A stretch of DNA of 64,000 nucleotides from JBFMDN01 sp040753915 (lineage in GTDB: Bacteria > Desulfobacterota > Desulfomonilia > Desulfomonilales > Desulfomonilaceae), in the NCBI GenBank assembly GCA_040753915.1, contig JBFMDN010000025.1:1-64000 (forward strand), read 5' to 3'. The notes under the pieces were generated by a model. That model worked only from the letters and a program-made list of their open reading frames with translations. It was not told the origin of the DNA and did no database searches. The position numbers and the translations under genes were made by a program. Positions 34,801 through 43,447 of the stretch are shown here, in pieces; the stretch's first letter is position 1, and each line of letters opens with the position of its first letter.

Positions 34801-35247
34801 ATGGAACGGGAGCACATACTGCAGTACATCCGGACCATCCTGAAGGAACGGCTCGGGGCCTCGGTTACGGTTACCCGCAATATTCGCAGGGCAGCCTCGG
34901 TAAAAGAGCTGCCCGTGGTGTTCATCATCGACAATGGGGATGAAGTGCTGGAACCGGATTCGGGCCCGATCTCGAAACGTGTGATGCGCATAGACATAGA
35001 ATCTGTCTTCCAGGGCTCAACGGAAGAGAAGACTCCGGAAGAATTGGCGGATTTCCAGCTTCGGATACGGAGAGCCCTTTTCGGTGAGGAGTGCCGCCGT
35101 ATCGTTGGAACGACCTACACCGGATCGATCTATGAGACCCGCATCTCCGAAATCGAGCTCCCGCACCGTCTGGGCCCCAAGACTGCGGTCCAGAGGATAG
35201 GATTCGAGGTTGCGTACCTCGAGGACATCCGGCGCCTCTTCGAATGA
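34801..35247 (+). CDS. Phage tail terminator-like protein, hypothetical
   Basis: 148 residues. The opening helix (HILQYIRTILKERLG) is followed by a beta-alpha-beta fold, as in the minor tail or tail-terminator proteins that sit between connector and tail tube genes. GGAGAG lies about seven bases upstream of ATG 34801. The function is inferred from gene order. Confidence 0.5.
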   Translation: MEREHILQYIRTILKERLGASVTVTRNIRRAASVKELPVVFIIDNGDEVLEPDSGPISKRVMRIDIESVFQGSTEEKTPEELADFQLRIRRALFGEECRRIVGTTYTGSIYETRISEIELPHRLGPKTAVQRIGFEVAYLEDIRRLFE

Positions 35248-35275
35248 CCCACCTGACGAGCGAGGAGATCTTTTC

Positions 35276-35806
35276 ATGGCCACCAGACCGAGCGTTCTCA
35301 ATTACAAGACCGGCGGAGCAAACGTGTACCTGGCTGCATGGAACGGGTCAAATCCGCCTGTGCTGCCTGGCGATTACCTCCATGTCGGGAATTGCCCCCA
35401 GTTTTCGACGGAGCCGACGTTCGAGAAACTAACCCATAAGAGCTCCATGGGTGCAGTCTTCGAGGAAGACCAGATCCGCATCATCGACCGAGCCCTTCAC
35501 ATACGGCTTAGTCTCGATGAGATAAACGTGGACAATGTCGCAATCTTTTTCGGAGGGATACAAGACGACGACAGGACCGTACGGCTCCTGGAAGCAGGCA
35601 CGAAGGTCTTTGCCGTAAAGCTGGTCTCTGCAGACGATCAGGGTCCTAAGTGGACCATCGAATTGTGGAAGGTGGAGCTGTCCGGTGTGGGAGCAATGGA
35701 ATGGATAACAATGAACCAGTACGCGAAGCTCGTGCTCCAAGGCAAGGTGCTCAGCGATGCGGCCAATCACCCGGCCAATCGATTTGGCCTTGGCACGCTC
35801 CCTTAA
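35276..35806 (+). CDS. Phage major tail tube protein-like
   Basis: 176 residues from ATG 35276 after CGAGGAGATC. The N-terminal part is SVLNYKTGGANVYLAAWNGS and the rest is beta-rich with VFAVKLVSADDQGPKWTIEL. Length, beta content and position directly after the connector genes fit a tail tube protein, which polymerises into the DNA channel. The open frame extends upstream, but that start would overlap the previous gene. No contractile sheath gene precedes it, so a non-contractile tail is likelier. Confidence 0.6.
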   Translation: MATRPSVLNYKTGGANVYLAAWNGSNPPVLPGDYLHVGNCPQFSTEPTFEKLTHKSSMGAVFEEDQIRIIDRALHIRLSLDEINVDNVAIFFGGIQDDDRTVRLLEAGTKVFAVKLVSADDQGPKWTIELWKVELSGVGAMEWITMNQYAKLVLQGKVLSDAANHPANRFGLGTLP

Positions 35807-35841
35807 GGTCGATGATGCCCTGTTCACGGAGACCGTAACCT

Positions 35842-36450
35842 GTGTCGCAAAGCTACAACCGTTGGTCCAATAATTTACTGTTTCCCGAGCGCACCATCGA
35901 GCACGACGGAGTGACGCTCGCGGTAAAAGGACTTCCTGCAAGAAAGGTGCTCAAACTGGCCTCCATGCTCCAGGCACTGGGTGGTCACCTTGGAGGCTCC
36001 ACTCCGAAGCCAGGCAGGGATTGCTTTGCGAAGGGCTCTTTGTTGGCCTCGATCGGGAAGTACCTGGGTAGTCTCCTGGAGGAGTCCGTCGAAATACGGG
36101 GTACAGACCTAAGGGTCTTGGATCTTCCGCTCAGGATGTTTCGGCAAGTGTTTGAGGCATTTCTCGAGGTAAATCTCCACGTGGGCACCCATTCCTGTTC
36201 CGGAACGGCAACCGGGAATGGGAGCCGGCTCGCCGGCTCTCATCGGCATTTCGACATCCATTCCGAGGTCGGCAGGTGGTGCGCCATTCTCATCCGCAAC
36301 GGCCACCGGTACAGCGAGGTTCGCGAATATCCTCTCCCTGCTGTGTACTACATGGTCAGGAATCTGCTGGAGTCGGGAGCGGTCCTTGAGACGCGGTCAA
36401 CACTCAAAGAGCATTCCATCTGGGAGTTTGTCCGTGCTTTGAATCAGTGA
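35842..36450 (+). CDS. Probable phage tail assembly chaperone
   Basis: 202 residues from GTG 35842 after GGAGACC. The sequence is mixed helical, with GVTLAVKGLPARKVLKLASMLQ near the N-terminus and EVREYPLPAVYYMVRNLLE near the C-terminus. Genes in this slot normally encode the chaperone of the tape-measure protein, sometimes by programmed frameshift. Here no tape-measure gene follows, so the role is open. The assignment rests on position only. Confidence 0.42.
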   Translation: MSQSYNRWSNNLLFPERTIEHDGVTLAVKGLPARKVLKLASMLQALGGHLGGSTPKPGRDCFAKGSLLASIGKYLGSLLEESVEIRGTDLRVLDLPLRMFRQVFEAFLEVNLHVGTHSCSGTATGNGSRLAGSHRHFDIHSEVGRWCAILIRNGHRYSEVREYPLPAVYYMVRNLLESGAVLETRSTLKEHSIWEFVRALNQ

Positions 36451-36483
36451 TCACGCGATTCCGTTTTCAGGAGTGCATCCAGC

Positions 36484-38529
36484 ATGAGTTATATTCCCGG
36501 GTACGACATCGTGGTAATTCGCAACGGACTGGACATCTCCGACAAAGTGGTGAGGGGAAGCAGCACTCTTCAAAGGGACACTCCCGGCCGGTCATGGGAA
36601 ATCGAGCTTGCCGAGCCGATGGACCTGCGTGCTTCGGACACCTGGACTATCAAGCGGCGGATAGCCGGGTACGAATCCATCTGGTGTCAAAGCGTCATCG
36701 CGAGCTGCTTCGGCGGACAGGATGGCGTTCGGTCCGGTGGAAGAAATGTCGTGCGTCTGACTTCTTCTCGCCGAGTGTGGGGCGAAGCTTCCAGCGCAGG
36801 CACGTACGAGCTCCTCACGTATTGCATTCCCAAGACCCTTGTTTTCGTAAACGAGGACTGGCTTCTCTCCCTCTATCCGCAGGCCAAATTGGTGGATGGT
36901 GTGATCGTGTACGGCGGGGTCGGTCCAGGCGGCCTCGATGCCAGCAGGATCTATCACTCGCGTCTTCCGGGAACGGAGTACGAGTCTTCGTCATTTGAAT
37001 GTATTCTCGGCGTCCAGACGCATCATGCCATCGCCAAGCATCTGGCGAGACTGGTCGGTTATCAACTGAACACCAATACCCCAAACGTGGAGATTATCGA
37101 CACGTACACAATCCAATCAGGCACCACCTGGCTCGCAGCCATTGAGAACATCTTTAAGCCTCTCTGGTTTCCCACAATCGAGATCAGCGGCTCCACGATC
37201 TATGTGAACGATGTCCTCTCGGACAGCTCGGGTGTGGGGACAGTCCAGAAAATCGTGCTGACGAACGAAGCTATAGAATCCGCGTCTCTTAATCTATCCG
37301 TTCAACAGAATAGAGAATTGCCTCTCGATCACCTCATTGTCACGGGCAGAAGGACGAAGGACACGCTGATCTTACAGTCGGATGATCCTGATTATACTCC
37401 TGTCGAGATTCCTGAAGTCGATCTCTCGACCGATCTCACCCTGGAAGTGTCCAGGACCTTTAGCGACAAGACCAAGTTTAAGCAGATGGGAGAATATGGG
37501 GGCCCCTTCGGTTTTCCCGATGAGCAGATCGAGCCCAAGGGAATCAAAGACCAGCTTCACCAGCTTAGCTTTCATGTGGACGAGTCCGAAGGGCGACGGA
37601 ATTACGTGACGGTCGGAGAGAGTATCAAATCCTACGGCTACGACGATGTCGAGGTTGCTCGCAAAGAGATTGAATACAAGTATGGCAAAGGGTTGGTGCC
37701 GGTCAGGACTATCGAGAAGGAGTATGTTTACACGAACCTGCCCGGGACCGACGTGAAATCATTGCATCTCATCTCGACGAAGACAACGGTTCAAAGACAC
37801 TGTCGAAAGGCCTTGAATCTTACGCTTACGGAAGAGATTTTCGAGGGGTTGGTCTTGTACGAGACGGCAGAAGTCGATGGGACCGAATACAAAGTGGATC
37901 CGATGGTCCTCGCAGAACTGCTCAGATGCGACACAACTCGCAGCATCATAGAGACCGATCCCAACACCAAGCAGGCTGTCCTGGAAATGACCCTTTCCGA
38001 GAAAACCACATCGATCTTCAGGACTCACGACGAGATCTTGATCAAGCATGAATCGATTCACGACAGACTGACGGATCATACCAGGACGAGCTCTCAGATT
38101 CTCAACAATCCGTTGAGGGACCGCAAGAAACTGAAAGCAGACCACATCTTCCGCAAAGAGTATTTCAGCGGTTCGGGCAAACTGATAGGGGGGTACGGAC
38201 CTTGCTTCCACCCGCCAAAGACCATTCACCACGACGATATCGCAACGGAAGTGTTGGCTGATAAGGTTGCTGCACGCGCATTCGCGCGAAAGAATGTGGA
38301 AAGCAATAGCGAGTGGACGGTGCGGATTCCCTTCCCACTTCCCATCGAGTCCATCGCAAGCATTGTGACTCTTCCGTCCTTCCAAGCAACCGTCAACGGT
38401 CAATTGGTGACGGTCCCTGGCGGTGACTTTATTCTGATGAAGGCTCGTGAATCTTTCAGGTACTACGGCACTACCAACAGTGTCAACCTGGGCGTCGAGA
38501 CATCGCTGACCGTGAGGGCGAAGTACTGA
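36484..38529 (+). CDS. Phage tail or baseplate hub-like protein
   Basis: 681 residues. The first part is beta-rich (IVVIRNGLDISDKVVRG). Around residues 195-260 is TNTPNVEIIDTYTIQSGTTW and IENIFKPLWFPTIEISGS, recalling the beta-barrel and linker region of gpD-like hub proteins. The remainder is long and beta-rich. Start ATG 36484 follows AGGAG. The next gene overlaps its stop by one base. A hub protein would close the tail tube and anchor fibres. Confidence is moderate because no full-length family match was recognised. Confidence 0.5.
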   Translation: MSYIPGYDIVVIRNGLDISDKVVRGSSTLQRDTPGRSWEIELAEPMDLRASDTWTIKRRIAGYESIWCQSVIASCFGGQDGVRSGGRNVVRLTSSRRVWGEASSAGTYELLTYCIPKTLVFVNEDWLLSLYPQAKLVDGVIVYGGVGPGGLDASRIYHSRLPGTEYESSSFECILGVQTHHAIAKHLARLVGYQLNTNTPNVEIIDTYTIQSGTTWLAAIENIFKPLWFPTIEISGSTIYVNDVLSDSSGVGTVQKIVLTNEAIESASLNLSVQQNRELPLDHLIVTGRRTKDTLILQSDDPDYTPVEIPEVDLSTDLTLEVSRTFSDKTKFKQMGEYGGPFGFPDEQIEPKGIKDQLHQLSFHVDESEGRRNYVTVGESIKSYGYDDVEVARKEIEYKYGKGLVPVRTIEKEYVYTNLPGTDVKSLHLISTKTTVQRHCRKALNLTLTEEIFEGLVLYETAEVDGTEYKVDPMVLAELLRCDTTRSIIETDPNTKQAVLEMTLSEKTTSIFRTHDEILIKHESIHDRLTDHTRTSSQILNNPLRDRKKLKADHIFRKEYFSGSGKLIGGYGPCFHPPKTIHHDDIATEVLADKVAARAFARKNVESNSEWTVRIPFPLPIESIASIVTLPSFQATVNGQLVTVPGGDFILMKARESFRYYGTTNSVNLGVETSLTVRAKY

Positions 38530-39860
38530 TGTCGCACTGGCAGTTCTTGTACGCGTTTGGTGGGGCGGATCGCGACATGGCCGGTTCATGGCGCAACATT
38601 GTGGGGGCCCCGGTGCTCTGCGCACACAAAATCCCAAGAGGGTCTGAGGGCTACCGCACGGCCGTGGCAGGGATCTACCGGTTTAGCTTCGAGACTGCGG
38701 CGAGCGTCACCTGCCGCAGGATCAGTCCGTGGGACGCCAAAAACCCTCTGCTCTATTCCGGCAGGAGGACTGTAAGCGCAGATTATTCGACCGAGAATAA
38801 GAACCTGTTGCCAGGATGGTCTGTAGTTTTCAGGGAAGATGTCCGGGCAGGGGATGAATTCGAGATCGGCGTGGGATGCTGCTGGAACGGAGGCACAGGC
38901 GTTTGGCAGCGGATAACCGCCTTCGGACCTCGAATGGCAGGATTCGTTTCCACGGAGCAGTCCCTGAAGGCGCGGAACATTTCCGCTGCACCCTTGAGCG
39001 ACTGCAAGCTCGTAGCCACGAACGCTATCCGGGTTGCAAGCAGTCACGGGGCATTGGGACCATTTTCGTGCTTCTTTCAGAGTGGAATCCTCAATCCAGA
39101 GGCAGACAGGGATCTCGATGGCTCAGAGGTCACCGTGATCAACTACATGCCCGGAGCACCCCCAACTGCGGACATTCTCATAGATGGTGACCCTATAGAC
39201 GTTTACGACGTTTCTGCCGACTCCATAGTGCCCGCGGGTGCGGGCCTTCGATGTGATGGAGTCACCCTGTACCGATTCGCGGACGGGACCAAGTACCAGA
39301 GCGGAACCTTTTGTTTGGCGGAGGCGCTTCCTGGGGCAGGTACCACTACGATTCACGTCTCCGATGGTGGATCGTCGGCATGGCTTGCTAGCGACGAGGG
39401 CTCATTCGCCCCCGGTCCCGCCGGGATAGTCCTCACCGAGCAAGGTCGGAGCCCAGGTACGATAACAGCGGGAGGCATGGTTCCATTCAAGCTCAGAGTT
39501 CAGCCACCTGACTGCGATGCTCCCGACCTCGATGCCAGGATCTTCAGCCTCCGTGCAGTGGGGTTGGATGGTTCAGTCGTCGTGGACCTCGAACATCAAG
39601 GATCGTTTCTCCGAGCCACGGCTGACGCACTGCTTTCCGTGAGGATTACTGCGCTCAAGAGCGCATATCCGAGACCACGGTATTCACCTGACCCAAACGA
39701 CCCCGGTCGGTTTGTACCTGACGACAATGGAGAATATGTGGAAGACCTCTCGAATCCTCGAACGTACCTGCACCATTCACTGGACCCAACTAAGGGGAAT
39801 TACCGCAGTATTTGGCACTATCTTGCAGAAAACGGGGTGACTTTCTCGAATGTCTCGTAA
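38529..39860 (+). CDS. Phage structural protein, unknown
   Basis: 443 residues, beta-rich and Gly/Asp-rich, with several cysteine pairs (SVTCRRIS, GVGCCWNGG, SDCKLVATN). There are no membrane segments and no coiled coil. The ATG overlaps the stop of the upstream hub-like gene (TGATG) and the gene overlaps the next by 11 bases, so translation is coupled across three structural genes. Probably part of the tail tip or baseplate; I do not recognise the family. Confidence 0.45.
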   Translation: MSHWQFLYAFGGADRDMAGSWRNIVGAPVLCAHKIPRGSEGYRTAVAGIYRFSFETAASVTCRRISPWDAKNPLLYSGRRTVSADYSTENKNLLPGWSVVFREDVRAGDEFEIGVGCCWNGGTGVWQRITAFGPRMAGFVSTEQSLKARNISAAPLSDCKLVATNAIRVASSHGALGPFSCFFQSGILNPEADRDLDGSEVTVINYMPGAPPTADILIDGDPIDVYDVSADSIVPAGAGLRCDGVTLYRFADGTKYQSGTFCLAEALPGAGTTTIHVSDGGSSAWLASDEGSFAPGPAGIVLTEQGRSPGTITAGGMVPFKLRVQPPDCDAPDLDARIFSLRAVGLDGSVVVDLEHQGSFLRATADALLSVRITALKSAYPRPRYSPDPNDPGRFVPDDNGEYVEDLSNPRTYLHHSLDPTKGNYRSIWHYLAENGVTFSNVS

Positions 39861-42177
39861 GATCAATATATCCATACAAGGCATTTCCAAGAAAAAGAAG
39901 ATCGAGGTGCAAGAAGACGAACAGGATGTCGTGTATCCGACTCTCCTCAATAATGACCTTCCGTCCCTCGGCACCGTACAAATCGAGATATTTGACGCGG
40001 AAACCTTTTGGGACGATGATGAAGCAAAGTGGGTCGACACCAGCCTGTATACCGGTGGTGTGGAAGAGAAGGGGTCTCTGTCATTTCAGATAAGGGGGTG
40101 CGGCAAGTATCTCGCTCGGGAGGACCAGCATATTGTCAAATATGTTGGGAACAAGTTCCTCGTAGACGAGGAAGCGCTCGTCTCGGAATATGGTGACCCG
40201 AGCTACGCACAACGATGGAAACGCAGGCCTCTCAATTTCGTTCTTGTAGACAGCGATCGAGACGAAGATAAGCGGTGGGATCACACGGGAAGACTGTTCA
40301 ACATTCGTGCAAGCCTAACAAAGATGAAGGGAGAGCGACCGAAGAAGGACGTCAGTCCTGACCTGATTGTTGATGGAACAAAGAAAGGCGGGAGCATAAA
40401 GACCCAAACAGATCCAAACCGGATACTCTTTACAGCGGTCATTCCCGGCTCTTACGGGTTGAGTCTCGCAGAAGTCGGGACAAAGACGGTGGGACACTAT
40501 TTCAACCTGAATGGGACGACACGACAATACTGCGTGGACTGGCTAGAGCCCGAAGGGATTTTCTTTGCCCCCTTCGATACCGTGGACACGGATACTATCA
40601 AAGTGACCGATGAGCCGCGATTCGACGCCGATGCCATAGATCCCCGAATAATACGGGCTACCTCGGGCGGGGTTACCAAAGCTCAAGTCTTCTATATGCC
40701 GCGACATTGGGCATATTACTGCCGGGTGGCAACGAGAACCATAGATGATCACTTGGTAGAAAATCGGAACGATCTGTCCTTTATTTACACAGGACCTATA
40801 GGAGAGTACCGCGGATTCGAGGATTGGCGCGGCAACTTCGTGGTACCGAGTTTAGATCCTCTTCTCTGTGTCAATCAATGGCATCAATGCTTTATTGTGA
40901 ATTTCTGGGCCGGTGGCTGGTCTCGTCCTTGGCCCGGTGGTGCGGTCCTTTACGGAGATTGGGATTGCTGGGGAACGGCATCCTTGGGTTTTTCTCCTCT
41001 TGGTGAGCAAAGTGGGTTATTACAAAGCGTTGGAGTGTACGACCTTGTGTGGAATGGAGATTGCAGGGCCGTTTGGAACCATGGAATAGCCGGTAATCTA
41101 TCAGAACGGGTTTACGAGACCCGAAACATGTCGTGCATGGTCCTCACCCAACAGCCCACCTATACACACTATGTGGGTCTCTGGTGGAATCGGTGGCCGG
41201 GAGACTTGGATTTGCTCAAGGCCCCCTGCGATGGTGACGCGGTCAATTTCTATAAGCAGGCGAGCCCTCCCGAGGACACCTCTTACGAATACGATGTGAT
41301 TGGCGATGAAGGCAAGGAGGAGGCCATAGAGCACCTGAAGGCACTCGGGCTGTCGGAACAGGAAGCTCAAGAGATTGTCATTGGTGGTCAGAATTCTCTG
41401 CACGTTCTATCTCAATCCATCACGCATGAATGTCGAGTTAAGCGCGGCCAGGATACCCACCATGCTCACGGAACGACGTGGACCTGTCCGGATGGAAAGA
41501 TCTTGACCACGACAGAGGTGGACGGGGCGCATCTTTATGGAGTGACTGCCAGAGAGAACAGGCTGGCCCCTCTCTGGAATTCTATAACGAACAGCAAATT
41601 CTGGTCGAATTACAAGCAATACACAAACATAGGAGGCTCCGGATACATCACAGACGATATTCCCTTTGGTGTAGGAATGTCGCCAAACAAGGCGGGGACG
41701 CTGATCGCGATAGTCAAGGTGGGTTCAAAGGTCTCTTACGTTTGGCAAAAAGTTGCCGAGGAGCTCACAGAGCGTGTTCTGCCGATTGTTGGCGGTTACC
41801 GGGGGCATTTTGTCGGATTCGAACAGCACGACAAAGCGGTTTCACGCGACCGAGAAGATTATGAGCTCGGGGATATTCACGGGCTGATCGTAAACCATTT
41901 CTCCGGCGTACGACGGAAGTTGGAGAGAATCCTCGTTGCATATGATGTGTCCTGCCGGGAGCATCCAGCTTATGGGTGGTTCGAAGAATTGGAAAACCAC
42001 GGAAAGAATCGTTGCTGGAGAAGTCCATCAGCCCCAGGAGTCATTGCACTGGAAAGGCCAGTGTACGTCATGGTCACAAGAGAGATGCCTATACGATCAT
42101 CTTCGCGCCGGTACCTGCGGGAAGAATATGGGGAATCGTATCTTTCCGTATCCAAGGACTACAAGAATGGACGATAG
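39850..42177 (+). CDS. Large phage structural protein, tryptophan-rich, unknown
   Basis: 775 residues. The N-terminus is basic (GISKKKKIEVQ); the middle is unusually rich in Trp and Tyr (FWAGGWSRPWPGGAVLYGDW, HYVGLWWNRWPGDL). A helical stretch near 475-500 (KEEAIEHLKALGLSEQEA) precedes a His-rich segment (GQDTHHAHGTTWTCPDGK). It lacks the long coiled coil of a tape-measure protein. Its aromatic composition fits a surface-exposed or carbohydrate-binding tail component. It overlaps both neighbours by 11 bases. No family is recognised. Confidence 0.45.
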   Translation: MSRKINISIQGISKKKKIEVQEDEQDVVYPTLLNNDLPSLGTVQIEIFDAETFWDDDEAKWVDTSLYTGGVEEKGSLSFQIRGCGKYLAREDQHIVKYVGNKFLVDEEALVSEYGDPSYAQRWKRRPLNFVLVDSDRDEDKRWDHTGRLFNIRASLTKMKGERPKKDVSPDLIVDGTKKGGSIKTQTDPNRILFTAVIPGSYGLSLAEVGTKTVGHYFNLNGTTRQYCVDWLEPEGIFFAPFDTVDTDTIKVTDEPRFDADAIDPRIIRATSGGVTKAQVFYMPRHWAYYCRVATRTIDDHLVENRNDLSFIYTGPIGEYRGFEDWRGNFVVPSLDPLLCVNQWHQCFIVNFWAGGWSRPWPGGAVLYGDWDCWGTASLGFSPLGEQSGLLQSVGVYDLVWNGDCRAVWNHGIAGNLSERVYETRNMSCMVLTQQPTYTHYVGLWWNRWPGDLDLLKAPCDGDAVNFYKQASPPEDTSYEYDVIGDEGKEEAIEHLKALGLSEQEAQEIVIGGQNSLHVLSQSITHECRVKRGQDTHHAHGTTWTCPDGKILTTTEVDGAHLYGVTARENRLAPLWNSITNSKFWSNYKQYTNIGGSGYITDDIPFGVGMSPNKAGTLIAIVKVGSKVSYVWQKVAEELTERVLPIVGGYRGHFVGFEQHDKAVSRDREDYELGDIHGLIVNHFSGVRRKLERILVAYDVSCREHPAYGWFEELENHGKNRCWRSPSAPGVIALERPVYVMVTREMPIRSSSRRYLREEYGESYLSVSKDYKNGR

Positions 42178-42697
42178 CAAGAGACGACAAATCCGCGTGC
42201 TCATGGAACGATGGCGTGGCCAGCTTATCTCCCAAATGCGCGGCCTCGGAATCATGATCCCCAATGAATGCCTGCCATTTGGTAGGCGGATTACCGGGAT
42301 TTGCGATTCGATCTCATGCACGTATGATGATAATAGATGGCTTTTCGTTGTGAACGATAAAGACCTTTCCGAGATCGAAGGGACTGACGTGAGGTTCGAG
42401 CGTGGAAGCTTTCCACTCTTTGGCCTGAATGTAGCCACCAAGGCAATACCTGTTGACTCGCCGGAGTTGCCAAGTGGATCCTTCACGGAAAATCTCAGGC
42501 GTCCCGGTAGCGGCCCAGTAACGTTGACTTCCAGCGATTATGCAATCTCGGTTCAAGCGCCAGCATCCGTATTCAAGATGAATGACGAAATGTTGGTTTT
42601 CCGGATGAACAACGCCGATCTGACGCAGCGATTTGCTGGCGGGCTCTTGTCGGTGTTTCGCAAGAGGCCGCCGGTCTTCAGTTTCACGCTCTTGTAG
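42167..42697 (+). CDS. Phage structural protein, unknown
   Basis: 176 residues from ATG 42167, inside the end of the previous gene, with AAGGA upstream. A basic helical start (DDSKRRQIRVLMERWRGQ) is followed by a beta-rich domain (DVRFERGSFPLFGLNV, NLRRPGSGPVTLTSSDYA). No signal peptide or membrane segment. Likely another minor tail component; no homology recognised. Confidence 0.45.
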   Translation: MDDSKRRQIRVLMERWRGQLISQMRGLGIMIPNECLPFGRRITGICDSISCTYDDNRWLFVVNDKDLSEIEGTDVRFERGSFPLFGLNVATKAIPVDSPELPSGSFTENLRRPGSGPVTLTSSDYAISVQAPASVFKMNDEMLVFRMNNADLTQRFAGGLLSVFRKRPPVFSFTLL

Positions 42698-42907
42698 GGG
42701 CGCGTGGTGAAAACAGTGGCCCATCCGATGATGCGGAGTCCAGGGCAGATTTGCAGCGGCGCTTCCGGCGGATTCTTGGGGCGAATTTCTGAAGCGCCCG
42801 CGTCTCGCCAGTACTTGTATTCCGAGCCTGCCTCGAGCCAGGGGCCGATATGACACCCATCCCTTCGAGCGCCGAGAAACTGATTGCGCCGCGTTGCAGG
42901 GGGATCG
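42698..42907 (+). other. 210-base gap in the late operon with possible tiny ORF
   Basis: The gap is unusual in this tightly packed block. A 49-codon frame from GTG 42704 to the TGA at 42851-42853 (VKTVAHPMMRSPGQICSGAS and onward) follows an AGGGGC tract and might be a small gene. The antisense strand is also open here. Neither frame has recognised features. Confidence 0.25.
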
Positions 42908-43336
42908 ATGTATTGGAAAGCAGGATCAAACAGAATAACCACGCCTACAATCATGTGCTACACCATTGGCCAGGCTCATGAGCTGCGGTTAACTCTTGCC
43001 ACCGAAGCGGGTGACAAACTCACCAACGCGTATCTGTTTGTTGCCAATTCCTCGGATGTCGGCCTGATTAAGGCAAAGCTCGCTTCGGAAAGTCAATATA
43101 GAGAAATCGGCGGCGTGTTTGACGGTAATTGCCTTCTTGGCCACATAGCGGCAGGGGGCGAGACGCCCATAGACTTTCTGGTCGAGTTTCCTGAAGGCAC
43201 ACCGGACGGATATCGGATCATATCGATTCTCGTGGGACACGACGACGGAACCAAGCTCGTTGCGACATCGTTGTGGCTGATGACGTGGCAGGAACTATGG
43301 CATGCGAGCTGGCAAGAACTGTGGCGAGCAGACTGA
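42908..43336 (+). CDS. Phage protein, unknown
   Basis: 142 residues from ATG 42908 after CAGGGGGATCG. A beta-rich domain (AHELRLTLATEAGDKLTNAY, IDFLVEFPEGTPDGY) ends in a repeated tail, TWQELWHASWQELWRAD, with two WQELW units. Such short C-terminal repeats are seen in tail-tip and fibre-attachment proteins. The gene precedes the tail fibre gene by 111 bases. No family is recognised. Confidence 0.45.
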   Translation: MYWKAGSNRITTPTIMCYTIGQAHELRLTLATEAGDKLTNAYLFVANSSDVGLIKAKLASESQYREIGGVFDGNCLLGHIAAGGETPIDFLVEFPEGTPDGYRIISILVGHDDGTKLVATSLWLMTWQELWHASWQELWRAD

Positions 43337-43447
43337 GGAGAGAGTCAATCCACAGAGTACACGGATTACGCAGATGAAGAGACCCAGAGGATCTAATCTG
43401 CGGACATCTGCCTCATGTGCGGATATTTCAAAGAACAGGGATAGCAT
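43337..43447. repeat. Short dispersed-type repeat before the fibre gene
   Basis: The gap contains CCACAGAGTACACGGATTAC followed by GCAGATG, and later ATCTGCGGACATCTGCC. Strings of this CACAGATTACGCAGAT type are scattered in many bacterial genomes and partly form inverted repeats. The fibre gene's ribosome-binding site (AGGGATAGCAT) lies at its end. Confidence 0.35.

Noticed and set aside
37759..38637. 292-residue minus-strand frame in the tail region
   Set aside because: It is a shadow of the hub-like gene and the gene after it, with improbable composition.
39850..42177. Tape-measure protein
   Set aside because: Although long, it lacks extended coiled coil and is rich in Trp, Cys and beta segments.
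42553..42954. 133-residue minus-strand frame over the phage gap
   Set aside because: It looks somewhat protein-like but overlaps a structural gene and opposes the whole late operon.
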